Shown in pieces: positions 32,855-39,991 of a stretch of 39,991 bases of DNA. The notes below the pieces were generated by a model. It saw nothing but the letters and a program-made list of their open reading frames with translations. It was not told the DNA's origin and searched no databases. How positions within the stretch are numbered: position 1 is the stretch's first letter; each line of letters opens with the position of its first letter. Both the position numbers and the translations under genes were made by a program. Origin of the DNA: Actinomycetes bacterium (GTDB taxonomy: Bacteria > Actinomycetota > Acidimicrobiia > Acidimicrobiales > Acidimicrobiaceae). The stretch spans positions 5,902 through 45,892 of the forward strand of contig JAJYNL010000065.1 of the NCBI GenBank assembly GCA_021786375.1, read 5' to 3'.

Positions 32855-33469
32855 TCACCAACCCCGGGCGACCCAAGCGTCGAGATTCGGCGATTCCGCA
32901 CCCACGGTGGTGGGGCGGCCGTGACCCGGAAGCACACGGGTCTCGGGGTCGAAGCGGGCGAAGATGCGCTTGTCGATGGACTCGATGATGGCCGTGAAGT
33001 CGCCGCCGGGGAAGTGCGTCGCCCCCGGGCCGCCGGGGAAGAGCGTGTCCCCCGTGAAGAGGAGTGGGGTGCCGGCCACGTAGAAGCACATCGACCCCGG
33101 GGTATGGCCTGGTGTGTGAATCACCTCGATCTGCAGCCTGCCCACGGCGATGTGCTCGCCGTCGGTGAGGATCTCGTCGTAGCCATCCAGCATTGTCGCG
33201 TCCTCTGCGGCGACCGCCACCTGGTAGCCGGCGTCACGGACCTGCGGGACGGCGGCAATGTGGTCCCAGTGGCCGTGCGTCTCGAGCACCCGGCGCACTC
33301 CCAGCTCGCCGCAGAGCTCGAGCAGGCGCTCGTGCTCGTTTGCGGCATCGATCATGACCGACTCACCCGTGGTGCGGCAGCGGATGATGTAGACGTTGTT
33401 GTCGATCGGGCCCACCGAGAGCTGGTAAACCTCGACGGCGGCATCGACATAGGAAGGGACACTGGCCAT
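32855..33469 (-). CDS. Glyoxalase-II-like metallo-beta-lactamase-fold hydrolase
   Basis: 204 aa, ATG 33469 with GGAGGCGG just upstream. Metal ligands His65, His67, Asp69 and His70 (THGHWDH), a His in HTPGHTPGS, Asp in FTGDTLFPGG and His in LPGHGRPT make a full binuclear site. The layout is that of hydroxyacylglutathione hydrolase-like proteins without the C-terminal substrate domain. In a mycothiol-using organism the thioester would be a mycothiol or other thiol adduct, which is an inference. Cytoplasmic. Divergent from the acyl-CoA dehydrogenase gene across 161 bp containing a palindromic operator. Confidence 0.9.
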   Translation of the reverse strand: MASVPSYVDAAVEVYQLSVGPIDNNVYIIRCRTTGESVMIDAANEHERLLELCGELGVRRVLETHGHWDHIAAVPQVRDAGYQVAVAAEDATMLDGYDEILTDGEHIAVGRLQIEVIHTPGHTPGSMCFYVAGTPLLFTGDTLFPGGPGATHFPGGDFTAIIESIDKRIFARFDPETRVLPGHGRPTTVGAESPNLDAWVARGW

Positions 33470-33572
33470 AGCCGCCTCCGTACTAGGGGCTTCTCAATAG
33501 GGAGGTTAGCGCCGAAGTGCCAGCACCGGCTGCTATTCACGCTTGAGCTGGCAGAGACCGCCGTCCTTGGCT

Positions 33573-33601
33573 AGATTTGCATTTGGTTTGGGAGCAAATC
33601 T
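33573..33601. promoter_or_regulatory. Palindromic operator upstream of the acyl-CoA dehydrogenase gene
   Basis: AGATTTGC (33573-33580), 13 bases, GCAAATCT (33594-33601): a perfect eight-base inverted repeat with 21-bp centre-to-centre arms, in an AT-rich island, 29 bp upstream of the ATG at 33631. This size suits a TetR- or FadR-type dimeric repressor of fatty-acid genes. The regulator is not in the window. Confidence 0.55.
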
Positions 33602-33630
33602 TTGCCGCGCGGCAGGAGTGTAGAGAGTAA

Positions 33631-34746
33631 ATGAATTTCGCGTTTTCAGAGGAGCAGGAAGAGCTGCGCAAGGCGGTGCGCCGCTTTATGGAGGACAAGT
33701 CCCCCGTGACCGAGGTCCGACGCCTGATGGAGACAGCCAAGGGTTATGACGCGGCAGTCTGGCGGCAGCTTGCCGAACAGCTGGGACTGACCGGGTTGGC
33801 CATTCCCGAGGCCTATGGCGGCTCCGGCTTCAGCGCGGTGGAACAGTCCATCGTCTTCGAGGAGATGGGGCGAGCGCTCTACTGCGGTCCCTACTTCGCG
33901 ACCGTGGCCCTCGCTGCCAATGTCCTGCTTTCAAGCGGTGATGACGACGCCAAGGCCGCGTATCTGCCGGGAATCGCCGCGGGCGAGACCATAGCCACCT
34001 TGGCTGTAACCGAGGAGGACGGTGGCTGGGGAGTCGATTCATTCGCAAGCTCTGCCACTGCGGCCGGGGCGGGCTACACCCTGAACGGCATCAAGTCCTA
34101 CGTCATCGATGGCCAGAACGCCTCGTTGCTGCTCGTCGCCGCCACCGCTCCGGGCGGGGTGTCCCTCTTTGCAGTGGAGGCGGGGGCGCCGGGTCTATCG
34201 GTGGAGGAGATTCCCACCTTGGACCAGACCCGCAAGATGGCCCGTGTCACCTTGTCCAATACGCCCGGCCGCCTGGTCGGCGCCGAGGGCGGGGGAGCCT
34301 CCATTCTCACGGTGACCATGGACCTTGCCGCGGTGGCCCTCGCTGCCGAAGAGGTAGGAGGGGCCGCCAGGTGCCTCGAGATGTCGGTCGACTACGCCAA
34401 GAGCCGCATCCAGTTCGGTAGGGCAATTGGCAGCTTCCAGGCCATCAAGCACAAGTGCGCCGACGTCCTGCTGGAGGTGGAGTCAGCCAAGTCGGCTGCC
34501 TACTACGCGGGCTGGGTCGCCTCCCAGGATTCGGAGGAGCTTGCAGTGGCTGCGCCGCTTGCCAAGGCCTTCTGCTCGGACGCCTACTTCCTCGCGGCAG
34601 CCGAGAACATCCAAATTCATGGAGGCATCGGCTTCACCTGGGAGCACGACGCGCATCTCTACTTCAAGCGCGCCAAGGCCTCGCAGCTTCTCTTCGGAGA
34701 TTCCACCTACCACCGCGCCAAGCTGGCCGACCGGGTCGGGATTTAG
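33631..34746 (+). CDS. Acyl-CoA dehydrogenase
   Basis: 371 aa, ATG 33631. The N-terminal helical domain starts MNFAFSEEQEELRKAVRRF; the middle beta domain contains TLAVTEEDGGW and LNGIKSYVIDGQ; the C-terminal four-helix domain has YAKSRIQFGRAIGSFQAIKH (FAD-binding Arg, Gln) and IHGGIGFTWEHDAHLYFKRAK, where Glu338 occupies the usual catalytic-base position. It oxidises an acyl-CoA to trans-2-enoyl-CoA and passes electrons to ETF. The subgroup is the FadE type common in actinobacteria, often in alpha2beta2 pairs for unusual acids, but no partner is adjacent. CAGGAG precedes the start by 12 bases and TAGAGA is four bases upstream of it, so it may be read as a leaderless mRNA. A strong palindrome suggests repression by a fatty-acid regulator. 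Confidence 0.93.
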   Translation: MNFAFSEEQEELRKAVRRFMEDKSPVTEVRRLMETAKGYDAAVWRQLAEQLGLTGLAIPEAYGGSGFSAVEQSIVFEEMGRALYCGPYFATVALAANVLLSSGDDDAKAAYLPGIAAGETIATLAVTEEDGGWGVDSFASSATAAGAGYTLNGIKSYVIDGQNASLLLVAATAPGGVSLFAVEAGAPGLSVEEIPTLDQTRKMARVTLSNTPGRLVGAEGGGASILTVTMDLAAVALAAEEVGGAARCLEMSVDYAKSRIQFGRAIGSFQAIKHKCADVLLEVESAKSAAYYAGWVASQDSEELAVAAPLAKAFCSDAYFLAAAENIQIHGGIGFTWEHDAHLYFKRAKASQLLFGDSTYHRAKLADRVGI

Positions 34747-35155
34747 GCCCCCGAAAGCGCGCCAAGAGCAAGATCACCTGGAGTTCGCCCCAGGGTGCGG
34801 CGCCTGTCGCAGGGCGCGCCATTTTCCGGGGCGGGCCCTGCCCTCGGTTGCGCAAAGCGCGCCCAGTGGCCGAAGCCGGGTGGCGCGCCGTGCCCCGTGG
34901 AGCCATGGACCCGGCCGATGCCCAATCCATCCCGCGCGCCAGGCTTTGTAACCACGCCCTGCAGTGCCTTACCTTGGTGTTTTTTCCAGTCGGGCGTAGA
35001 GTAAATGCTGGAGCGAAGTTTTGCCGGCGTCCGTGCGGCCGTCCATGCCCGGAGCCGGGTGGCGGCGCCCCCGAGCGCGCCGGGATGACGCCGCTACCCC
35101 GCGTTGCGGCCATTGCAAGTGCTGGCGGACACGTTTCCATTTCGAGAGGAGCCTC
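34747..35155. other. 409-bp intergenic region with GCGCGCC motifs and a candidate promoter
   Basis: No gene is visible. The first 200 bp are very GC-rich with at least four GCGCGCC sites. A candidate promoter TTGGTG (34974-34979), 17 bp, TAGAGT (34997-35002) faces the VOC gene, predicting a leader of about 150 nt. A 27-codon ORF at ATG 35005 lies in that leader; it has no ribosome site and I do not call it a gene. Confidence 0.5.
34974..35002 (+). promoter_or_regulatory. Candidate promoter for the VOC-family gene
   Basis: TTGGTG (34974-34979) and TAGAGT (34997-35002) with the optimal 17-bp spacer, in an AT-richer patch of an otherwise very GC-rich gap. Confidence 0.4.
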
Positions 35156-35563
35156 ATGCGGGCCACCACATTTCAGGGCATTCACCACCTCGACCTTTCG
35201 GTGGTCGACGCCGAGGCGAGTTCGGCCTGGTATGAAAGGGTGCTCGGCCTCCGGCGGCTTCGCCGGGCGGAGTTTCCCGGGAGGACGATGATCGTCCTTC
35301 TCCACGAGGAGGCGGGCTTGGTGGTCGGGCTCAATCAGCACCACGCCTCGGACGGCTCAGCGTTCGACGAGCGAACCACCGGGCTCGACCACGTCGGCTT
35401 TAGGGTTGGAAGCCGCGAGGATCTGGATGCCTGGCAGGAGCGCCTGGAGGAGTTCGGCGTGGAGCATTCGCCGGTTGCCGACGCCGAATCCGGCTCCGCA
35501 CTGGTGTTTCGGGATCCTGACAACATCCAGCTCGAGATGTGGTGGCCCAGGCCCCGCCCGTAG
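35156..35563 (+). CDS. VOC (glyoxalase/dioxygenase fold) family protein
   Basis: 135 aa, ATG 35156 with AGAGGAG upstream. A longer frame to 35021 is GC-rich leader. Two beta-alpha-beta-beta-beta modules: first IHHLDLSVVDAEASSAWYERVLGLR, second GLDHVGFRVGSREDLDAWQERLEEFG, ending FRDPDNIQLEMWW. Metal ligand candidates are His in IHHLDL, His in GLDHVG and Glu in QLEMW. The group is lyase/dioxygenase-like with unknown reaction, typical of small-molecule modification or resistance proteins. Cytoplasmic. It is separated by 118 bp from the next gene and may form an operon with it. Confidence 0.85.
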   Translation: MRATTFQGIHHLDLSVVDAEASSAWYERVLGLRRLRRAEFPGRTMIVLLHEEAGLVVGLNQHHASDGSAFDERTTGLDHVGFRVGSREDLDAWQERLEEFGVEHSPVADAESGSALVFRDPDNIQLEMWWPRPRP

Positions 35564-35681
35564 CCGCCACATCCGCTTTCCGCCGTTCACCCCGCGCATT
35601 GTCCGCTGCGGCCGGGCTGGTCCAGGTGGTCGGGGACTGGCTAGTTTTTAGGACAGGGATAGCGCGATACAAGGAAACGGC

Positions 35682-36050
35682 ATGAGCGAAAATCAGTACC
35701 ATCAGGTCCTCGCCGACCTGGGAGAACCGGTCAAGGAGCTGCGATCCCACATCCCCGAGGTGTGGCGTGGCTTTGCGGAGCTTCACCGGGCCGCCTTGGC
35801 CGATGGCGCCGTGCCTGGAGCGATGAAGGAGTTGGTGGCGGTCGCCATAGCCGTTGCCCGCGAGTGCGACGGCTGCATCGCGAGCCATACCCGGGGAGCC
35901 GTGCGCAAGGGGGCCACTCCCGAGCAGATGGCCGAGGTTCTGGGCGTCACCGTGCTCATGCTGGGTGGGCCGGGGACTGTCTACGGCCCCCGCGCCTGGC
36001 AGTCCTTCATGGAGTTCTATGGCGTGATGCATCCCGAGACGGCTTCCTAG
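35682..36050 (+). CDS. AhpD-like/carboxymuconolactone decarboxylase family protein
   Basis: 122 aa, ATG 35682 preceded by AAGGAAAC. The AhpD-type redox motif is intact: CDGCIASHTRGAVRKGATPEQMAEVL, giving C-x2-C-x3-H with the downstream Gly. Family members are small helical proteins acting as alkylhydroperoxidase partners or as gamma-carboxymuconolactone decarboxylases; the CxxC-x3-H pattern favours a peroxide-linked thiol role. Cytoplasmic, likely hexamer or trimer. No partner AhpC is nearby. Confidence 0.88.
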   Translation: MSENQYHQVLADLGEPVKELRSHIPEVWRGFAELHRAALADGAVPGAMKELVAVAIAVARECDGCIASHTRGAVRKGATPEQMAEVLGVTVLMLGGPGTVYGPRAWQSFMEFYGVMHPETAS

Positions 36051-36077
36051 CAGCCGTTTCCTGAGCCGGGGGACCAG

Positions 36078-36839
36078 TTGATCGTAAAGCTTCCAACCTC
36101 TGGTGGCGAGTGCGAGTTGCTCGTCGTGAACGAGTCGCGGTCCAGAGCCTCCAATCAGTTGCCGGAGCTCGGCGCTCTCATCTGTTACGGAGCGCCGGCT
36201 GCTGCCCGAGTGACCGGAGTCGAGGCGGACTATTTCCTCGAGGAGCAGGTGAAGCGGCTCTCCTCGTCGGCCGATGTGCTGGCTGCGGTGCTGGTTCCCT
36301 CGGGGGTGGGTAACTCGGGGGGCACATTCTCGCCCCTGCGTTGGCGCCAGGACATGGCCAACGCGGTGGAATACCTGACCGCAGAGGTGGGCGTGCCCAA
36401 GATCTGCCTGGTGGGCTACGAGCTGGCCAGCCTCCAGGCGCTATCCTTGGGCCCCGACTTGGACAAGGTCGCCGGTGTGGCCACCATCTCCACGGTGGCT
36501 ACGCTCCCCCCATACGGCCTATCCAGCGAATCGCTTGCAGAGCAGATGAGGAGCCTGGGGGTGGCGGTGGCCTCCTCGCAGGAGTCGGTGGCCGCCTGGA
36601 GCGGAGAGTTCGCGGTTCTGGATCCCGCGCGCACCGCCCCACGGCTGGGGCGCAAGCCGTGGCTGGTCCTTCACGGGCAGGACGACCAGGCGATACCGGA
36701 GGCGCGAGTTCGCCAGCTCCTCGAAGAGGTGGCGGGCATTGGCGAACTCCACTTGGTGAACGCCGGCGGCGAGTCTTTGCGCGCGGACCCACGCGTGCTT
36801 TCCCTTCTGGTCGGCTGGCTGGACCGTATCCGCCGTTAG
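36078..36839 (+). CDS. Degenerate alpha/beta-hydrolase-fold protein lacking the catalytic serine
   Basis: 253 aa from TTG 36078, with GAGCCGGGGG upstream. The fold is visible: the first strands (ELLVVN, GALICYGAP), the loop VPSGVGNSGGTFSP in the position of the dienelactone-hydrolase-like segment, the nucleophile elbow LVGYELASLQ and the late strand LVLHGQDDQAIP with the Asp. At the elbow the consensus G-x-S-x-G reads GYELA, so the nucleophile is Glu115. The usual His (gHxf) near the end is replaced by NAGGESLRADP. A hydrolase with these changes should not work by the normal triad. It may be a non-catalytic binding protein or use a different chemistry. Codon use looks normal, with no frameshift. 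Confidence 0.75.
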   Translation: MIVKLPTSGGECELLVVNESRSRASNQLPELGALICYGAPAAARVTGVEADYFLEEQVKRLSSSADVLAAVLVPSGVGNSGGTFSPLRWRQDMANAVEYLTAEVGVPKICLVGYELASLQALSLGPDLDKVAGVATISTVATLPPYGLSSESLAEQMRSLGVAVASSQESVAAWSGEFAVLDPARTAPRLGRKPWLVLHGQDDQAIPEARVRQLLEEVAGIGELHLVNAGGESLRADPRVLSLLVGWLDRIRR

Positions 36840-36885
36840 CCCGGCGCGCGGTCCGCCCTTCCCGTTCTCTCCAAGGCGAACTTGA

Positions 36886-36891
36886 TATGCT
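36886..36891 (+). promoter_or_regulatory. -10 element of a leaderless promoter for the lipoprotein-like gene
   Basis: TATGCT ends six bases before ATG 36898; the spacer TCGCCC has no Shine-Dalgarno sequence. Confidence 0.5.
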
Positions 36892-36897
36892 TCGCCC

Positions 36898-37329
36898 ATG
36901 GTTTGTCCGCGGCCGTCTCTCCTGATTTTCGCCTGCGGCGCTCTGGCGGCAGCGTGTGGCACGGCCGGATCGGTGAGCGGTGCCGTGACCGGCCCGGCCG
37001 CCGCTCAGCAGGTGCCAAGAACTCCGGTGCAGGCGGCCCTGGCCTGGTTTCGCGCGATCGACGCCAAAGATGGGCCCCAAGTGCTTGCCGCGTTTGCCCC
37101 CGGCAATGCCTCGGCCACGAGCTGGCACGCATGGGGCCCGGCCGCGTGGCCCACCTTCTCCGCGGTCAGGTGTAAGGGAGGGACCCGGACGCCGACCACG
37201 GCCACGGTGCTCTGTACCTTCTCCGAGAGCCAGGCGCCATCGGCGGGAAACCCGGTCGGCTTCTGGTCTGTCTCCTTCGTCCGAGCGCCGCATGGGCGGT
37301 GGCTGATCGACAACTACGGTCAGGGCTGA
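36898..37329 (+). CDS. Putative secreted lipoprotein, function unknown
   Basis: 143 aa. The N-terminus is MVCPRPSLLIFACGALAAACGT: a short hydrophobic stretch ending in LAAAC, a relaxed lipobox with Cys20 as the likely lipidated residue. The mature part (PVQAALAWFRAIDAKDGPQVLAAFAP) looks like the first helix and turn of a SnoaL/NTF2-like or DUF4878-type small domain, with paired Cys in SAVRCKGG and VLCTFS that may form a disulfide outside the membrane, and a final strand GRWLIDNYG. The fold guess is from pattern only. Monocistronic, preceded by a convincing leaderless promoter. Confidence 0.7.
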   Translation: MVCPRPSLLIFACGALAAACGTAGSVSGAVTGPAAAQQVPRTPVQAALAWFRAIDAKDGPQVLAAFAPGNASATSWHAWGPAAWPTFSAVRCKGGTRTPTTATVLCTFSESQAPSAGNPVGFWSVSFVRAPHGRWLIDNYGQG

Positions 37330-37386
37330 TCGCGGCAATTGGACCGGGTGCCGGGCCGACACTCCATCCAGGAGCGCAAGGCCCGG

Positions 37387-38110
37387 TTATGGTAAGGCAA
37401 GCGGGAGCGGAACGGTCTTCCCTGGCCGTGGGCAGTGGTCACGGTCCTGCCAGCTTGTCCCTGGCGCGAACCGATCCGGGCCGGGAAGAAGCTCCGCGAG
37501 AGAATCGATACGCGCGTCGGCCCTGCCTGCCTCCGGCACCAGCGCGTGAAGATGGCCCCACGGGCCCCTCCGAATGAAGACCGCCCATATTCCAAGCCTG
37601 CATCGCCGGCAGGATGTCGTTATCCAGCCGGTCTCCCCTACGTAGGCGATCTGACCGGGCTCGAGGCGGACTCCACGGCAATCCGCTCATAGAAGAGTGT
37701 CGACGGCTTTTCCATCCCCCAGCCCGCCGAGGAGGCGACGAAGGAGACCGGGAGGCCAAGCTGGTGCAGGGCAGCCTCAGCCTCGATGGGCTGGTTGCCC
37801 GCTATTCCAATGCGGTAGCCCGCTCTCGCGAGCCGGGAAGGCACGCGAGAGCGTCGGGGTGGAAATCCCGGGCCTCGATGGGACAGGAAAGCGCGGGCTT
37901 GGCCGTGGCCGGCAGCCCCCACACCTTGCGATGATCCTCGCCCCGGGCGATGAGGGCTCCAACGGTGGCGAAGAGCGTGAAGGCCCTCAGGCCGGCGGCT
38001 TCGGCAAGGAGGGACCAGGCCCTGGTCTCATCCACCAGCGTCTTCCCGACGTCGAACACGACCGCCTCGATGCGCTGGGGAAGCACGACCTGCGGCGAGT
38101 TCTGGGACAT
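37387..38110 (-). pseudogene. HAD-superfamily hydrolase, broken by four frameshifts
   Basis: Starts at ATG 38110 (GAGGAGG upstream) with VVFDVGKTLVDETR, the HAD motif I region in its DxGxT variant. Homology then jumps between frames: first near 37830-37842 (to GYRIGIAGNQPIEAEAALHQL), then near 37660-37668 (to PGQIAYVG), then near 37633-37640 (to DRLDNDILPAMQA, the motif III/IV region), then near 37593-37600 (to WAVFIRRGPWGH... ARIDSLAELLPG), ending at TAA 37387-37389. Each continuation makes sense as HAD sequence, so the intact gene would have been about 235-240 codons. Four indels in 500 bp with otherwise preserved codons suggest either very recent decay or local sequence errors. The function was probably a phosphatase. 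Confidence 0.8.
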
Positions 38111-38146
38111 GGTTGACCTCCTCGGTCGGATCGCTTGGCCCGCCGG

Positions 38147-38782
38147 CTATCCCCGCGGCATCTCCCTGTCGATGGCAAGGCGCAGCTCGCGTGCGGCCGC
38201 CTCGGGGTCGGGCGCGTCCGCGATATAACGGACCACTACGAAATGGGTGGCCCCCGCCGCCGCCAGTGCAGCGATCCTGTCGGGAGCGACCCCGCCGGTC
38301 ACGAAGACGGGGAGAGGGGAGCGCGAGGTGGCGAACCGTAGGTAGTCGAGTCCGGTACCGGGCCGCCCCGGCTTCGTCGGCGTTGCCTCCACCGGGCCGG
38401 CGGAGAGATAGTCGACCGGCTCGGAGAGGGCCACTTCCAGCTCTTCGGGCACATGGGTCGAGCGGCCGATGAGCACCTCGTCCCCGAGGATCTCTCGGGC
38501 TATGGCCGGAGGCACGTCGGCTTGTCCGAGATGCACTCCATCGGCGCCGATTGCGTATGCCACATCCACCCGGTCGTTCACGAAGAAGGGAACATCTGCG
38601 GTGACGCAGATCGCCTTCAGCCCCTCCGCGGCGCGCATTATCGGCACCGCTTCGGCCACCTTCTCCCGCAGCTGGACGACGTCCACCCCTCCGGCGACGG
38701 CGGCGCGCACGATCTCCTCCAGGTTCGGCCTAAGGCCGATGCATAGATAAAGGCGGCGATCCGCCATCGAGAAGTGGCTCAC
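38147..38782 (-). CDS. thiE: Thiamine-phosphate synthase
   Basis: 211 aa, GTG 38782 (ATG at 38767 possible). Family motifs: VDVVQLREK, VPFFVNDRVDVAYAIGADGVHLGQAD, GRSTH, YLSAGPVEATPTKPGRPGTG and VFVTGGV. It joins HMP-PP and thiazole phosphate into thiamine phosphate in the cytoplasm. The gene overlaps the HhH-GPD gene by GTGA (38779-38782) and should be translated from the same mRNA. No other thi gene is in the window, and no TPP riboswitch consensus was seen upstream. It is intact, unlike the HAD gene 36 bp downstream. Confidence 0.92.
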   Translation of the reverse strand: MSHFSMADRRLYLCIGLRPNLEEIVRAAVAGGVDVVQLREKVAEAVPIMRAAEGLKAICVTADVPFFVNDRVDVAYAIGADGVHLGQADVPPAIAREILGDEVLIGRSTHVPEELEVALSEPVDYLSAGPVEATPTKPGRPGTGLDYLRFATSRSPLPVFVTGGVAPDRIAALAAAGATHFVVVRYIADAPDPEAAARELRLAIDREMPRG

Positions 38783-39354
38783 TTGGCGCCCGCCGCCTTG
38801 GCCGCCTTCATCTCCTTCTTGAAAGTCCTGACCGCGGCGAGGGTCTCATCGTCGACGATGTCGGCCACGCTCATTGCTGTCCCCGGCTCGCCAAAGGGGT
38901 GCGAGGCCTCGCGCCAGCCCTGAAGCTGCAGGCCGCCCTGCTTGCCCAAGAGCGCCAGGAAGATCCTGCTCTTGTCGGGGCCGAAACCGGGCAGGGCGGC
39001 CAGGCGGCCGAAAAGGTCTTCACCGTTGGCGGCTTCGGTCCAGATCCGCTGGGCCCGGTTCCCGTACTGCTCGGCCACGGTTCTGCAAAGATCGGCCGTG
39101 CGCCTGGCCATGGCTGCCGGGAAGCGGTGGATGGCGGGCTTGGCGGAGAAGGCCGCCTCCAGTTCGAGGGGGTCCATCGAGGCGATGGTGGCCGCGTCCA
39201 GGCTTCCGCCCAACCTGTCCTGGAGCGCCTTGGGCCCCCGGAACGCCTTCTCCATGGGTATCTGCTGATCCAGCAGCATCCCGATCAGAAGTGCAAGCGG
39301 TGAGCTTCCGAGAAGCTCGTCGGCGTCGGGGTCCTGGGCAAGTACGAAGGGCAT
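38779..39354 (-). CDS. HhH-GPD base-excision-repair family protein (actinobacterial, TIGR03252-like)
   Basis: 191 aa from ATG 39354 (GTG 39366 possible). The frame is open to 39765, but the upstream part overlaps the terminator and the aceE end. The HhH-GPD fold is seen in LLIGMLLDQQIPMEKAFRGP and the hairpin LAALPGFGPDKSRIFLALLG; an acidic residue in VADIVDDETL may serve as the glycosylase-type Asp, but this is uncertain. It belongs to the small HhH-GPD proteins restricted mainly to actinobacteria, function undefined. A Lys/Ala-rich basic tail (KKEMKAAKAAGAK) could help DNA binding. Translationally coupled to thiE. Confidence 0.85.
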   Translation of the reverse strand: MPFVLAQDPDADELLGSSPLALLIGMLLDQQIPMEKAFRGPKALQDRLGGSLDAATIASMDPLELEAAFSAKPAIHRFPAAMARRTADLCRTVAEQYGNRAQRIWTEAANGEDLFGRLAALPGFGPDKSRIFLALLGKQGGLQLQGWREASHPFGEPGTAMSVADIVDDETLAAVRTFKKEMKAAKAAGAK

Positions 39355-39519
39355 CTGCGGCTTCACGCTTTCACTCGGTGGCCGGGTTGGATTTCGAGCG
39401 TACTCGCGCCACCGGGCCGGGCGGGCATGCCATGCCCCGGGCAGGTGGGCGACGGATTGCGGGCTCTTCTTCGTCGTTGGCAGCATCCCGGCCAGGTCCG
39501 AGGTGGAGTTGGCCAAAGT

Positions 39520-39548
39520 GTAAGGGGCACCTCTTAGGTGCCCCTTAC
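39520..39548 (-). terminator. Strong hairpin terminator after aceE
   Basis: GTAAGGGGCACCT (39520-39532), three-base loop, AGGTGCCCCTTAC (39536-39548): a perfect 13-pair stem, 29 bp downstream of the aceE stop. Only short T-runs (TTT) flank it on either side, so it may work in both directions. It is the best hairpin in the window. Confidence 0.75.
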
Positions 39549-39577
39549 TTTGCTGACTCAACTGGTGTTGGTTTGGT

Positions 39578-39991
39578 TCAGATGATGTGTGCCGGGTCCG
39601 GCGTCTCGGGGTCGAGCCCGAAGAAGCCGATCGCCTCTGAGACGGTATCCGCGCCGATGTCCTTGGAGGCGGCAAGCGCCGAGAGCGTTGCAACCACCAG
39701 GTGGGCGGTGTCGACCTCGAAGTAGCGCCGCAGGTTGTCCCTGGTGTCGGAGCGCCCGAAGCCATCGGTCCCTAGTGGGACGAAGTTGCGATGGCCTAGG
39801 AAGCGCGCGATCTGGTCGGGGACGGCCTTCATGTAGTCGGTGACCGCGACGATCGGCCCGGTGCCTCCGCCCAGAACGTTGGTGACGTGAGCGTTGCGTG
39901 CCTCGGCTCCGGGGTGGAGCCTGTTGTGGCGCTCGGCCGCTAGAGCGTCATCGCGTAACGCCTGGTAGGAGGTAACCGAGAAGAGCTCGGT
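39578..39991 (-). CDS. aceE: Pyruvate dehydrogenase E1 (homodimeric type), C-terminal 137 residues; 5' end outside the window
   Basis: The frame enters at 39991 and stops at 39578. The sequence TELFSVTSYQALRDDALAAERHNRLHP, the VTNVLGGGTGPIVAVTDYMKAVPDQIA stretch and FVPLGTDGFGRSDTRDNLRRYFEVD match the transketolase C-terminal domain of AceE. AceE decarboxylates pyruvate with ThDP and acetylates lipoyl-E2. The actinobacterial enzyme partners a shared E2 for PDH and OGDH. The whole protein should be about 900 aa, so some 760 residues are missing here. The C-terminus (GLDPETPDPAHII) is complete. Confidence 0.95.
   Translation of the reverse strand, partial: TELFSVTSYQALRDDALAAERHNRLHPGAEARNAHVTNVLGGGTGPIVAVTDYMKAVPDQIARFLGHRNFVPLGTDGFGRSDTRDNLRRYFEVDTAHLVVATLSALAASKDIGADTVSEAIGFFGLDPETPDPAHII

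Noticed and set aside
35005-35088. 27-codon leader ORF before the VOC gene
   Set aside because: No ribosome site, Ala/Arg/Pro-rich as random GC-rich frames are.
37351-37386. Inverted repeat CCGGGCC ... GGCCCGG after the lipoprotein gene
   Set aside because: Loop of 22 bases and no T-tract; too weak to call a terminator.

Overview
The window is about 40 kb of high-GC (roughly 65%) bacterial chromosome. It points to an actinobacterium. The evidence is a maleylpyruvate-isomerase-fold protein of the mycothiol-dependent type, a Rieske protein inside the suf genes, a homodimeric-type pyruvate dehydrogenase E1, an HhH-GPD protein of an actinobacterial type, and RodZ-like, HtrA and two-component genes of actinobacterial style. 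An Acidimicrobiia-like member is my guess, not a demonstrated assignment. There are no tRNA, rRNA, CRISPR, IS or phage genes. It looks like ordinary chromosome with dense operons.

Layout. 1-3.7 kb: end of a putative secreted protein, a membrane GGDEF-EAL protein with all key residues, a terminator, then a PilT-type ATPase. 4.0-6.5 kb: NCS1 nucleobase permease, a coupled tiny ORF, and a PfkB kinase, probably one uptake-and-phosphorylation operon. 6.6-11.4 kb: a metallo-beta-lactamase-fold protein, an RmlC-like epimerase, an FtsH-like membrane AAA protease and a RodZ-tail-like membrane protein carrying 72-bp repeats. 11.4-13.5 kb: an S9 oligopeptidase on the minus strand. 13.7-23.8 kb: sufB, then a minus-strand block (mycothiol-type enzyme; htrA, response regulator and histidine kinase in one operon), a four-cysteine conserved protein and an enoyl-CoA hydratase-family gene, then sufD, Rieske and sufC1. 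23.8-25.75 kb: an MFS exporter, a possible 59-aa ORF, and a probable small-RNA gene with a perfect CRP-type palindrome and a strong hairpin terminator. 25.75-29.6 kb: a 3Fe-4S ferredoxin, a second two-component pair and a phosphodiester glycosidase. 29.6-32.1 kb: sufC2-sufS-sufU on the minus strand. 32.2-37.3 kb: nitroreductase, glyoxalase-II-like hydrolase, acyl-CoA dehydrogenase with a palindromic operator, VOC protein, AhpD-like protein, a degenerate alpha/beta hydrolase and a lipoprotein-like protein. 37.4-40 kb: a HAD gene broken by four frameshifts, thiE overlapping an HhH-GPD repair gene, a terminator, and the 3' end of aceE.

The main theme is Fe-S cluster assembly. The SUF machine (B, D, C, S, U) is present but split into three transcription units on two strands, with two different sufC genes and a Rieske protein between sufD and sufC1. 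Envelope quality control is the second theme (FtsH-like protease, HtrA with its own two-component system, RodZ-like protein). Several genes lack a Shine-Dalgarno sequence and have a TANNNT -10 box 6-7 nt before the start codon, which suggests leaderless transcripts. The most interesting non-coding element is the putative sRNA at 25.6-25.74 kb.
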